Shown here: positions 1-8,855 of the stretch, piece after piece
Layout of the letters: every line of letters begins with the position of its first letter
Position numbering within the stretch: the stretch's first letter is position 1
Assembly (NCBI GenBank): GCA_947455215.1
Contig: CANGNA010000005.1
Location: forward strand, 33,392-97,391
Source: Chitinophagaceae bacterium
Lineage (GTDB): Bacteria; Bacteroidota; Bacteroidia; Chitinophagales; Chitinophagaceae
Direction: 5' to 3'
DNA: 64,000 nt
Made by a program: the position numbers and the translations under genes
The notes under the pieces: generated by a model
Told to the model about the DNA's origin: nothing
Database searches by the model: none
What the model saw: only the letters and a program-made list of their open reading frames with translations

Positions 1-468
1 CAATTGTTCTACGACAATGGCATCTTCAGCAAGCGCGAACTGGAAGCACGTCACGAGATCATGCTGGAAGACTATGTGAAGAAGGTACAGATAGAAGCCC
101 GCGTAATAGGCTACCTGGCCACCAACCACGTACTGCCCGCAGCTATAGAATACCAGAACGTGATGATCGCTAACGTACGCGGCCTTAAAGAACTGGGCCT
201 GGGTAACGAAACATACAAAGCCCAGCTGAACCTGCTGACCGTAATGAGCGGCCATATACAGAACATCAACGACAACGTAGAAGCGATGATAGAGGCCCGC
301 AAGAAGGCTAACAACGAGGAAGACATGCACAAACGTGCACACCTGTACTGCCACGAAGTGAAGCCATTCTTCGACACCATCCGCTACCACGCTGATAAAC
401 TGGAACTGATAGTAGACGACAAACTGTGGCCACTGCCAAAGTACCGCGAACTGTTGTTTCTGCGCTAA
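1..468 (+). CDS. glnN: Glutamine synthetase type III, C-terminal part (5' end outside window)
   Basis: Open from base 1 in frame 1 to a TAA at 466-468, so only the last 155 codons are present. The protein is helical and charged, with the stretch EIMLEDYVKKVQIEAR and the end LWPLPKYRELLFLR, which I recognise as the C-terminal region of the large GlnN (GSIII) glutamine synthetases common in Bacteroidota. These cytoplasmic enzymes make glutamine from glutamate, ammonia and ATP. The catalytic domain lies upstream and cannot be checked. A strong hairpin terminator follows 22 bases after the stop. Confidence 0.85.
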   Translation, partial: QLFYDNGIFSKRELEARHEIMLEDYVKKVQIEARVIGYLATNHVLPAAIEYQNVMIANVRGLKELGLGNETYKAQLNLLTVMSGHIQNINDNVEAMIEARKKANNEEDMHKRAHLYCHEVKPFFDTIRYHADKLELIVDDKLWPLPKYRELLFLR

Positions 469-490
469 TTAAGATTGCATCCCAACAATA

Positions 491-518
491 CAAATGCCCA
501 CCTTTCGGTGGGCATTTG
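491..518 (+). terminator. Rho-independent type hairpin after glnN
   Basis: Perfect 12-bp stem CAAATGCCCACC / GGTGGGCATTTG with a TTTC loop. The 3' U-tract is weak. The same stem is used again at 2032-2071, on the other side of the cytochrome gene. Confidence 0.75.
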
Positions 519-548
519 CTGTTTAATACCAACTGTTGACTTGCGCGC

Positions 549-713
549 TTATCTTACTATCACTCGCGTATCCACCACATCCTGATGGTGGTGACGCCAA
601 CCGTGGTGATAACCACGGTCGCGGTATGCGTAACTGCGTTCATGCACTACGCAAGAGCTAAAGTTGATGGCCATTATAGCGAACGCTGCAAGCATCATTA
701 ATTTCCGCTTCAT
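549..713 (-). CDS. Small His-rich lipoprotein (54 aa)
   Basis: Reads ATG at 713 to TAA at 549 on the minus strand. The N-terminus MKRKLMMLAAFAIMAINFSSC is a lipoprotein signal with the lipobox FSSC (Cys21). The mature part is about 33 residues, rich in His, Arg and Tyr (RDRGYHHGWRHHHQDVV). Predicted location is membrane-anchored, facing the periplasm or cell surface. It resembles the many tiny Bacteroidota lipoproteins of unknown role; the His cluster could bind metal, which is inference. It is convergent with glnN. No domain was recognised. Confidence 0.65.
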   Translation of the reverse strand: MKRKLMMLAAFAIMAINFSSCVVHERSYAYRDRGYHHGWRHHHQDVVDTRVIVR

Positions 714-1009
714 AACATTTGTTTTAGGTGTTCCGTGTAATATTCACACAAATGGCATTCAGAAAACTATGCCACACCTTTCCGCCGGCAGCTGTCTTTA
801 CACCACTTTAACACACGCGCTGTAGCTCACCACGCCACGCTTGCGCCCGCCACGCAGTAAACCGCTCACCTTTATCTTTTTATGCATTTCTGTTCACTTA
901 CTTATTATAACCGTTCACCCTACCCCATCAACCGCACACATAATGCTACTAAAATATGTCGTACAGTTTTTATAGTTTAGTGGTCACACTCACCATCAAA
1001 AACAAGTTT

Positions 1010-1990
1010 ATGAAAAAAGTATTAAAAGTGCTGGGCTACCTGTTGCTGGTAGTTATTATTGTTATCTCCGGGCTGCTGACCTATGTAAAAACAGCACTCC
1101 CCAATGTAGGCAAGGCCGAAGAAATGACCATCGACAGATCGCCCGAAAGAATAGCCCGGGGCAAATACCTGGCCAACAGCGTTATGGCTTGTATGGACTG
1201 CCACGGCACCCGCGACTGGACCAAATTTGCCGGCCCTATGGCACCCGGCACCGGTGGTAAAGGAGGAGAAGTGTTCGATCAACGTTATGGCTTCCCCGGC
1301 TCTTATCACGCCAGTAACATCACCCCGGCCGGAATAGGCCGCTATACCGACGGAGAACTGTACCGCGCCATAACCACAGGAGTAAATAAGGATGGCAAGG
1401 CCATGTTCCCTGTTATGCCATATCCTTATTATGGCAAGATGGATCCTGAAGACATCAAAAGTGTCATCGCCTATATCCGCACGCTCGAACCTATTCAAAA
1501 CACTGTACCTGCTTCAGCATCCGACTTCCCGATGAATTTTATCATCAACCTGATACCTAAGAAAGCCGAACCAACAAAGCGCCCGGACATCAGCGATAAA
1601 AAGGCCTACGGTGCCTACCTTGTAAATGCCAGTGGCTGCATAGAGTGCCATACGCGCGAGAATAAGGGACAGATCATCAGGGATCTTGCCTTTAGTGGTG
1701 GCCGTAAGTTCCCGCTGCCATCGGGCGGAGTAGTTACTACTCCAAACATCACACCCGATATGGAAACAGGCATTGGCGGCTGGACAGAGGAAACATTCGT
1801 TAACAGGTTCAAGATGTATGCCGATTCGAACTACAAGCCGCAAGCCATCACTAAGAATAATTTCAATAGCCTGATGCCGTGGAACATGTATTGCAACATG
1901 ACGCGAGACGATCTTGCCGCGATTTACACTTACCTGCACAGCCTGCAGCCGCAAAAAAATAAGGTTGTAAAGTTTACGCCCCAGGGTTAA
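1010..1990 (+). CDS. Membrane-anchored diheme cytochrome c
   Basis: 326 aa from the ATG at 1010, chosen over an upstream in-frame start at 956 because MKKVLKVLGY begins a clean hydrophobic anchor (residues 8-25). Two c-type heme motifs are visible: CMDCH at 61-65 and CIECH at 210-214, each in a cytochrome c fold of about 100 residues. Candidate axial methionines are M136 (FPVMPYPYYG) and the Met in SLMPWNMYC. The arrangement resembles the diheme subunits of gluconate- or alcohol-dehydrogenase-type electron transfer chains. It probably carries electrons on the periplasmic face of the inner membrane. No dehydrogenase gene is adjacent, so the electron donor is unknown. It is a single-gene unit ending at its own terminator. 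Confidence 0.85.
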   Translation: MKKVLKVLGYLLLVVIIVISGLLTYVKTALPNVGKAEEMTIDRSPERIARGKYLANSVMACMDCHGTRDWTKFAGPMAPGTGGKGGEVFDQRYGFPGSYHASNITPAGIGRYTDGELYRAITTGVNKDGKAMFPVMPYPYYGKMDPEDIKSVIAYIRTLEPIQNTVPASASDFPMNFIINLIPKKAEPTKRPDISDKKAYGAYLVNASGCIECHTRENKGQIIRDLAFSGGRKFPLPSGGVVTTPNITPDMETGIGGWTEETFVNRFKMYADSNYKPQAITKNNFNSLMPWNMYCNMTRDDLAAIYTYLHSLQPQKNKVVKFTPQG

Positions 1991-2031
1991 GCGCTGTAAA
2001 ACAAGGTTAGCACGACCAAAAAAAATTAGCT

Positions 2032-2071
2032 AAATAACAAATGCCCACCGGTTGGTGGGCATTTGTTATTT
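2032..2071 (+). terminator. Strong hairpin terminator after the cytochrome gene
   Basis: An 18-bp stem (2032-2049 with 2054-2071) around a GGTT loop. The core AAATGCCCACC / GGTGGGCATTT is identical to the glnN terminator at 491-518. Confidence 0.85.
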
Positions 2072-2199
2072 AATTCCTTGTATTAATAACATGCCTACCA
2101 ACACATGTGGGAAAACATATACAACACTGCATTAGATTTGCTAACAATATAACTAATTGATTTACAAATCATAAACAATCGATTGCCTGTTCCAAAGCT

Positions 2200-3813
2200 A
2201 TGCAACATTACAACGATGCACTTTACAAAGATGTACTGACCAACGGCGATCTGCGCAGTAACATTGCCAATATACTTGGCCTGGCGCAAAAAATTGCACA
2301 AGTCGGTATGTCGGCGCTGGCATTCCCTCATGCAACGCATATGCTGCTTCTTGGAAAAAATGGGTTGCAGGATGTTTTCTTTGATGAACATAACAGCTTA
2401 TTACCTGTCGGCCTTAATGAAACGTTTCTTGTACCGGACACCGTTTCAGATCCGCTACATTCCAACAATTCACTTGTGTCCGACTACCTCAATGTGCTTT
2501 CCTTTGCCTCAGTACCTGTGATCAGCCACCGATCAGGACTGATCGCCAACTTGTGCATTATGAGCGACCAGGCAGCAATAGATACCAAGGTCGACCTCTC
2601 AACACTGGCTTTACTGGCTGCCCAACTAACAGAAATATGGGACGATAAACTACAGGTAGCATATGTACGCGATAGACACGACGAAAATAACAGACTAACG
2701 GAGGCGGAACAGACCTTTAAGCAACAAAGGACATTTTATGAGAACATACTTAACAACCTGCCAATAGATATTGCCGTATTTGACGCAGAACATAAGTACC
2801 AGTTTGTAAATCCCGGCGCTATATCAGACAAAGAACTACGTGATTACATAGTTGGCAAAGATGATTTTGACTATTGCCGGTTTCGCAACAGGGATGTCTC
2901 CGTGGCGGAAACAAGAAGGGCAATGTTCCTGGACATCAAGAAAACAGGGAAGACACTAAAGTGGGAAGACACGATCACTAATCCGGAGGGAGAGCCAATA
3001 ACCCACCTCAGAAGATTCTACCCGGTATATGATGAGGCACAGCAACTGACGATGGTGATTGGCTTCGGAATGGACATTACGGATCGGAAGATCTTGGAGC
3101 AAAAACAGACAGTACTCCTCCATCAACTCACGATCAAGAACACTCAGCTTGTAGACTTTTGCAATATCATATCACACAATTTACGTGCACCGCTCTCCAA
3201 CATAGGTATGCTTGTTGAGTTAATAACTGCATCGGATGATATCAATGAGCAAAAAGAGTTACTGGCTTATATAAAGCCCTCTCTTACCAACGTGCAAGGT
3301 ACTTTAGATGAACTGGTAGAATCACTGCAGGTAAGCCAGAATAAAGATATTGTCTCAGACCTGAATAATGTGAACAATTGTCTGCAAAAGGTGTTGGCAA
3401 GCGTGCAGGTGCAGCTTACCAGATCTGGCGCTGTTATTGAAACAGATTTTTCTGAAGCGCCGGAAGTACGATTCCCTTCCAGGTACATGGACAGCATACT
3501 CCTGAACATGGTAAGCAACGCTATTAAATATCAGTCTCCGGTAAGGCCGCTGGAACTGAAGCTAAAAACGATACGAGACAAGAAAGATGTTATCCTATCT
3601 GTAACAGATAACGGACAGGGGATAGACATGGTTAAGTATGGCGATAAGTTATTTAAGATAGGAAAGGTATTTCACAAGCATCCCCAGGCCAAAGGCTTTG
3701 GTTTGTTCATGACCAAGAGCCAGGTAGAAGCTATGAACGGCGAAATATGGGCGGAAAGCAAACCCGACGAAGGCACTACCTTTTTTGTGCGATTTACCGA
3801 CCAGGCAGACTAG
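2200..3813 (+). CDS. GAF/PAS sensor histidine kinase
   Basis: 537 aa with no signal peptide or membrane segment, so probably cytoplasmic. In order: a GAF-like region (about 20-150), a PAS domain (about 178-296, ending VIGFGMDITDRK), a HisKA dimerisation helix with H-box FCNIISHNLRAPLSNI (His326), then the ATPase domain with N-box NMVSNAIKYQ, G1 box VTDNGQGID and G2 box KGFGLFMTK. All kinase motifs are intact. No response regulator is adjacent, so it is an orphan kinase or signals to a distant partner. The ligand is unknown. It is convergent with the next gene, 23 bases between stops. Confidence 0.9.
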   Translation: MQHYNDALYKDVLTNGDLRSNIANILGLAQKIAQVGMSALAFPHATHMLLLGKNGLQDVFFDEHNSLLPVGLNETFLVPDTVSDPLHSNNSLVSDYLNVLSFASVPVISHRSGLIANLCIMSDQAAIDTKVDLSTLALLAAQLTEIWDDKLQVAYVRDRHDENNRLTEAEQTFKQQRTFYENILNNLPIDIAVFDAEHKYQFVNPGAISDKELRDYIVGKDDFDYCRFRNRDVSVAETRRAMFLDIKKTGKTLKWEDTITNPEGEPITHLRRFYPVYDEAQQLTMVIGFGMDITDRKILEQKQTVLLHQLTIKNTQLVDFCNIISHNLRAPLSNIGMLVELITASDDINEQKELLAYIKPSLTNVQGTLDELVESLQVSQNKDIVSDLNNVNNCLQKVLASVQVQLTRSGAVIETDFSEAPEVRFPSRYMDSILLNMVSNAIKYQSPVRPLELKLKTIRDKKDVILSVTDNGQGIDMVKYGDKLFKIGKVFHKHPQAKGFGLFMTKSQVEAMNGEIWAESKPDEGTTFFVRFTDQAD

Positions 3814-3836
3814 GACCAATAACCATACCCTAAGCC

Positions 3837-5771
3837 TTATACTTCCATATTCGTTTTCCATAACGATCCGTTCCGGCTAACGTATTTATCGATCTGCCCA
3901 CGGAGGTAAAGATCATTAAGCAAGTCTACCGCTTCATGGGTCGATATATCCATGAAATAGGCAAACTCCTTTGTAGACATAGTATTATACGCCTCGAACA
4001 GCACCATAGGTTCCTTTTCATACTTCCTTCTTTCAGCTCCCGGTATGAATTGCCTGATGATCTGTTCATAGGCTTCATAAGAGCGATATTCTTTTACGCG
4101 TACCACCTTATCTCCGGATACGAAGAATATAGTTGGAAAGGAGCTCACGTCATATTGGCGGGCCAATTCAAGATCCTCTTTAAATAATACCACCCCATTC
4201 CCTTCATAGTCTCGCCGCAGCCGGGCCACATCAAGCCCTACATCAAATGCGGCATCACGCATCACCTCCCACCTGCCTATATTTTTGTTCTCCAGGAACA
4301 GCATTTCCCTCACCCGGCGTAAAAAAGAGATGGCCATTTCAGCGCCCTGGTTCTGGGCTGCTTTAAATGCTACCGAAGGGGGAAAAGATGATCTGAGCGG
4401 ATCTTGCAGCCATACATCGCCCTGCATCGGTATGTCATAAATATCAGCAGCTTCTTCCCAGTAGTATGCAGCATCTATAGGCTCATTTATAGTACCGCTG
4501 CTATAGCTCTCCCACGATGGCAGCAAGCCCCCCATATGATACTTAATGTCCAGGCAATCACCATACTCCAGTTGCAGCCTGCGAAGCTGCGGCTGAATTG
4601 TCCAGCAAGTAGAACAGATAGGATCTGAGAAGTACAACATCCTGACCTTCTCTTTAGGCTTACCCTGCACCGGGCCGCTCTGATAGATCAGTGGGACTGA
4701 AATATCTTCCTCACTTACCTGCATAGGATTAAGAAAATTGGCCTTGAGCTTACGGCCCATGCTCAACTGAGCAGAAAGATCGGTAATTCTAGACAAATAG
4801 TATTTTCTGAACGCTTCTTCAAGCGTATCGCACTCCGCCATGGCTTCCAGCAGTACCTTGGCATCGCGTATAGCGTTGGTAGTTCCTGCACTTGTAAACG
4901 GCAATGCCAGGTGAGCAGCATCGCCTATAAGTACTACATTTTCTTTGTGGAACGTCGGCAGCAGATCAAAATCGCGGGTGAACCAGACATAGGTATTGCT
5001 GAAATCGTCCGATTCGATCACCTCACGGACGACATCCGGAAAACGCCGTGTCATATTCAGGCAGAAAGCCTTTAATGCCTCCGGCGACTTTTCTGTAATA
5101 TCGCCTATAGCAGGATCATATTGCATGAACCAGACCACCTCGTCATCGCTGGTAGGTATGAAGCCAAATGCTATACCTTTTACATTACTCTGGAATTTGG
5201 TAAAGGTATCTTTATACGCACCAACAATTCTGCCGTTACGTGCTACGCCCACAACCTCCTTTACCTCTACAGGGGTAAAATCCGTGGAACCGAAAATACT
5301 ATTCCTTACAAGAGAGTTGCTGCCATCTGCACCTATAAAAACATCACCGTACTCTATATCACCATTTTGAAATACAGCAGCGACCGCTCTGCCATTCTCA
5401 TACAAAAATCCGTCAAATACCCTACCCTCTTTTACGATATCATACGGAACAAGTGAATACAGAAAGTTAATGAACTCAGAACGTTTGATACATTGCCACG
5501 GCGCTATCTTCATATTCATCAGCTCCTTACCGGACGGGCGCTTTAAAACGAATTTATTGATCGTTTTCCCGGGCAAAGGCATATATATTTTCCTGTCTAT
5601 CTTCTTCAGCTCATTCAGGATACCAATACCATCATTGTGCATCAGGAAGGCATTACCCCTGGCGGGTATACCTGCCTCCCTTTCACATACCACAACATTG
5701 TGCTGCTGCCTGTATAATAAGGCGCCTGCGGTAATTCCGGCTATACCTCCGCCTATCACAACTACTTTCAT
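3837..5771 (-). CDS. Fusion: FAD-dependent monooxygenase + DsbA/SpxH-like thioredoxin domain + winged-helix tail
   Basis: 644 aa, one uninterrupted frame. Residues 1-345 are a group A (PHBH-fold) flavin monooxygenase, with the dinucleotide motif GGGIAG at 7-12, the DG motif GADGSNS at 147-153 and the FAD ribityl motif GDAAH at 283-287. After a linker, residues 376-580 form a DsbA-family domain with the redox motif CSTC at 386-389, the typical HMGGLLPSW segment, and a cis-proline loop SFPTIFF (P546). Residues 582-644 look like a small winged helix, as in stand-alone SpxH/YjbH-type proteins. There is no signal peptide, so it is likely cytoplasmic. The ATG overlaps the aminotransferase stop (ATGA), indicating translational coupling. 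The substrate is unknown. Domain calls are confident; joint function is inference. Confidence 0.85.
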   Translation of the reverse strand: MKVVVIGGGIAGITAGALLYRQQHNVVVCEREAGIPARGNAFLMHNDGIGILNELKKIDRKIYMPLPGKTINKFVLKRPSGKELMNMKIAPWQCIKRSEFINFLYSLVPYDIVKEGRVFDGFLYENGRAVAAVFQNGDIEYGDVFIGADGSNSLVRNSIFGSTDFTPVEVKEVVGVARNGRIVGAYKDTFTKFQSNVKGIAFGFIPTSDDEVVWFMQYDPAIGDITEKSPEALKAFCLNMTRRFPDVVREVIESDDFSNTYVWFTRDFDLLPTFHKENVVLIGDAAHLALPFTSAGTTNAIRDAKVLLEAMAECDTLEEAFRKYYLSRITDLSAQLSMGRKLKANFLNPMQVSEEDISVPLIYQSGPVQGKPKEKVRMLYFSDPICSTCWTIQPQLRRLQLEYGDCLDIKYHMGGLLPSWESYSSGTINEPIDAAYYWEEAADIYDIPMQGDVWLQDPLRSSFPPSVAFKAAQNQGAEMAISFLRRVREMLFLENKNIGRWEVMRDAAFDVGLDVARLRRDYEGNGVVLFKEDLELARQYDVSSFPTIFFVSGDKVVRVKEYRSYEAYEQIIRQFIPGAERRKYEKEPMVLFEAYNTMSTKEFAYFMDISTHEAVDLLNDLYLRGQIDKYVSRNGSLWKTNMEV

Positions 5772-6943
5772 AAGCTATCCAATGTTTGTTTTATCCTGTA
5801 TAATCCTTCGGCCAGTATTTCCCTGTTCGTTGCAAACGATAGCCTTATATAACCTTCAGCACCGGGTCCAAACCACTCTTCTTTACCCGGCACAACTGCC
5901 ACCCTCGCCTCTTTCATCAAGAGCTCAGCTATATCTGTGCTGGAGCGTCCGGTAGCAGTGATGTCGGCAAAAGCCACATAACATCCCTCCGGAGGTTGGC
6001 AGATCACACCCTTTGTGATATTCAGCCCAACTGTGCACAGGTTCCTCATCTCCGTAAGATGCCTTAAAATACCTGTTACCCAATCCTTGCACTCGTCAAG
6101 CGCAGCCACAGCTGCTATCTGCCCCGCTGTGTTGGCACCGTGTATAGTAGCATTATGCAGCGATGCATCCATAAGTCTGCGATGCATCTCATCGGTAAAC
6201 GAGGTAAGTGCACCTATCCGCAGGCCGGCCAGACCATATGTCTTGCTGAATCCTGTAACAATTACGGTGCGTTTTCTTATCGCTTCATCAAGCGATGCTA
6301 TGCTGGTAAACGAATAGGGCGCGAATATGATATCGCTCCATATCTCATCAGAAAGTATCGTAAGGTCATGCTTCACAGCTATCTCCCCCAACACCGTCAA
6401 TTCCTGCCTGCTGAATACTTTACCGGTAGGGTTCAGCGGATTGCACAGGCATATGAGTTTTGTTTTAGCGGTTATCAGTTCTTCCAGCCCGTCAAACGTC
6501 ATTTCGGCTGTTGTTTGCGGCGTGGCATACCTTACCGCAGTAGCGCCCATCTGCGCTATAGAATACCCAAAAAGAAAATCGACAGGATCAAAGATTATAG
6601 CCTCATCGCCCTTATTCAGCATTGCTTTACACACCACATAAATGCCATAAGCTGCACTGTCTGTAGCTATCACTCGATCTGTATGGGCAGGAACATTACG
6701 TTGCTCGTTATAAAACCTGGCCATACTCTCCCTGAAAGGCAATATGCCCTCAGCAGGCGCATAAGACCAGTATCGATCGGAGGCATATCTTGCCAGCGCT
6801 TCAGCTATTGGCACCGGCCCCGGGTAATCAGGGTCTGCCGCAGTAAATGGTATCACATCCGCAGGCAATGTAGCCCAACGCAAATTGTACGCACGCTGAC
6901 GCAACATGTCCAGGTTGACCCCCTGAGTCACATTTTCATTCAT
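5768..6943 (-). CDS. PLP-dependent class I/II aminotransferase
   Basis: 391 aa, complete fold-type I enzyme. Visible motifs are CNPLNPTGK (Asn168 region), SDEIWSD (Asp199, pairs with the pyridine nitrogen) and the PLP lysine in GFSKTYGLAGLRIG (Lys234). The N-terminal segment VIPFTAADPDYPGP resembles MalY/PatB-like enzymes, but the lysine motif is of the aspartate-aminotransferase kind, so transamination is more likely than C-S lyase activity. It is first in a two-gene operon; its stop overlaps the start of the FAD-DsbA fusion. The two probably act in sequence on one amino-acid-derived substrate (inference). Start ATG at 6943. Confidence 0.88.
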   Translation of the reverse strand: MNENVTQGVNLDMLRQRAYNLRWATLPADVIPFTAADPDYPGPVPIAEALARYASDRYWSYAPAEGILPFRESMARFYNEQRNVPAHTDRVIATDSAAYGIYVVCKAMLNKGDEAIIFDPVDFLFGYSIAQMGATAVRYATPQTTAEMTFDGLEELITAKTKLICLCNPLNPTGKVFSRQELTVLGEIAVKHDLTILSDEIWSDIIFAPYSFTSIASLDEAIRKRTVIVTGFSKTYGLAGLRIGALTSFTDEMHRRLMDASLHNATIHGANTAGQIAAVAALDECKDWVTGILRHLTEMRNLCTVGLNITKGVICQPPEGCYVAFADITATGRSSTDIAELLMKEARVAVVPGKEEWFGPGAEGYIRLSFATNREILAEGLYRIKQTLDSL

Positions 6944-7127
6944 TATTTCGGTTTAGTAAGTTGTCCCAGTGTAAAACAACAGATAACTATCTATAAAGCA
7001 ACCACCAATATTTGTAGTAGCTGGTTAAAAAGGCGGCTAAATTGCTGACATCGTGAAAATAAAAGGGAAAATACTGTTCGGGAACCAGCAGTAACAGGGC
7101 TGAACTGCGCATAACAATAAAACAGCG

Positions 7128-8831
7128 CTAATCAAACAGCTCTTCCTTGCTCATTGGCCGGCGCTCAGGAATCCATCTAAAACGGCTCAGGCGTGTATTG
7201 GGGAGGTCTGCCTTTTGTAGTGGTGTAAGGGTCTGGTGCACATCGCGCGTAAACAATATGCGGGTTATCTTCTGGTCGTTAAAGAAGATGCGCATACGTT
7301 CACTTTTTGCCTGGCTCACGCCAATGTAGGCACCGCTATCATCCTTGGCATAGTAAATAGCTTCAGAATTAGGGAATACGTTCAGGTCGGTGATCTCATT
7401 GTTTTTGAACAGGCCTTTGAGGGTTTTACCCTGCACCTGGTCGTACATATTCGACTGCTCCGGACCCGATAACGATACGACAAAGGCATTGTTAGGCACG
7501 TATATGCTGTTGATCTTGTTGCTGTCGAGCGTCATCATTATGGTATCGCCTGTCACCTGGCTCTTACGCGCCCATACTATCGGGCTGTATATCATGCGGA
7601 TGGTAGAGTCCGTTTCGGTATATACGATACTGTCGCACACCCCTTGCAACGAATCTGAGAATATGCGCACATGGTGATAACCACAGAAGTACAACGGTGC
7701 CGTAGAATCAGCTACAGCAGTATCGTCAACCGCTACATTGGCTACCTCGGGTTCTTTCTTCTTTTTACGACCTTTCTTATCTTCTTTTGCAGTTACCGCA
7801 TTAGCCTTCACCGGCGCAACAACGCTGTCAGCAATCATAGCAGGCTTTTTGCCCGGCTGAGCTTTTACCATCGGTGCAGAATAGAAAGTGTCAGCGCGTA
7901 CATACAAGGTGTCTTTACCATTAGCTGTTTGCAGTACAGGCTTTATCAGTGCCCACATCACGCGCTTCCGGGTATAGTAAATGGTCTTACCGCAATAGAG
8001 CGTGGAATGATGCTCTGTATCTACCGCTATCACATGACCGTAGGCGTAGCTAAGGCCCTGCTTCTTGTTATAATACAGGCTATCGGCCTCTATATACCTA
8101 CCATCATACCATACCGACGATGGTTTATCAAAGCCGGCTATGCCATTCTCGTTGTCATAATAGCCGCTGCTGGTTTGCAGTATGGTGCGCCCGCTATCAC
8201 CCACTACCAGCGATGGTGCGAAGAACTTCGTCATCTTGGTGCCGGTATTATACAACATATCCTGCGACTTAGTATGGTACTGCGGATCCTTAACTATTAC
8301 ATTGCCGTAAAAGTGCGCGTCCTTGCTCTTCACGTTATACACACCGCGATTACTCGTCACTATTGTCGAATCTGCCTGTAGCGTACCGGTGTTATTATAC
8401 TCGCCTATCTTGGAGCCCAGGTTATAGGTCAGCTCATCGCACCACAGGCGGTTCTTGCCATCGGTCAATTCCACATTACCCATCATCAGGGCTTCTTTCT
8501 TTGCCGATACGTATTGCAGGTATTCGCACATACCTTGTGTACCATCAGCCTGCGCTATGCGCACATTGCTGAAGGCCTGCAGTATGTTGGTTGTCTTATT
8601 CTGGTACAGGCTATCGCAATACAGCGTATCAGTTCCCTGCTGCATCACCACATCGCCTATAAAACGAAAGTAATCCCCGGTATCGGTATGAGTAAAAGTC
8701 ACTACCCGGTTCCTGAGGATGTGAATGGTTATCTTATCAGCAGTATCTTTTTGCGCATAGGCAGCATGTCCTGCCAGCAGGCAGCAAATGCAAAAGATCG
8801 CGGTAAGTGTATGATGTATAAAATGCTTCAA
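7128..8831 (-). CDS. OstA-like (LptA/LptD N-domain fold) periplasmic protein
   Basis: 567 aa with signal peptide MKHFIHHTLTAIFCICCLLA and cleavage near AYAQ. The body is made of OstA-type beta repeats (DTLYCDSLYQNK, LWCDELTYN, EADSLYYNKKQG) that form the beta-jellyroll of LPS-transport proteins. A low-complexity Lys-rich insert (GRKKKKEPE) lies mid-protein. No in-frame ATG is available near the N-terminus, so the start appears to be TTG at 8831. It lies 24 bases downstream of the MCE protein, same strand, in an envelope lipid-transport operon. A role in LPS transport or outer-membrane assembly follows from the family and is not proven here. Confidence 0.85.
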   Translation of the reverse strand: MKHFIHHTLTAIFCICCLLAGHAAYAQKDTADKITIHILRNRVVTFTHTDTGDYFRFIGDVVMQQGTDTLYCDSLYQNKTTNILQAFSNVRIAQADGTQGMCEYLQYVSAKKEALMMGNVELTDGKNRLWCDELTYNLGSKIGEYNNTGTLQADSTIVTSNRGVYNVKSKDAHFYGNVIVKDPQYHTKSQDMLYNTGTKMTKFFAPSLVVGDSGRTILQTSSGYYDNENGIAGFDKPSSVWYDGRYIEADSLYYNKKQGLSYAYGHVIAVDTEHHSTLYCGKTIYYTRKRVMWALIKPVLQTANGKDTLYVRADTFYSAPMVKAQPGKKPAMIADSVVAPVKANAVTAKEDKKGRKKKKEPEVANVAVDDTAVADSTAPLYFCGYHHVRIFSDSLQGVCDSIVYTETDSTIRMIYSPIVWARKSQVTGDTIMMTLDSNKINSIYVPNNAFVVSLSGPEQSNMYDQVQGKTLKGLFKNNEITDLNVFPNSEAIYYAKDDSGAYIGVSQAKSERMRIFFNDQKITRILFTRDVHQTLTPLQKADLPNTRLSRFRWIPERRPMSKEELFD

Positions 8832-8855
8832 ACTATAGTACTGTTACCCCTGTGT

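Noticed and set aside
6140..7048. 302-aa plus-strand frame opposite the aminotransferase
   Set aside because: The aminotransferase has all PLP motifs in this region on the minus strand.
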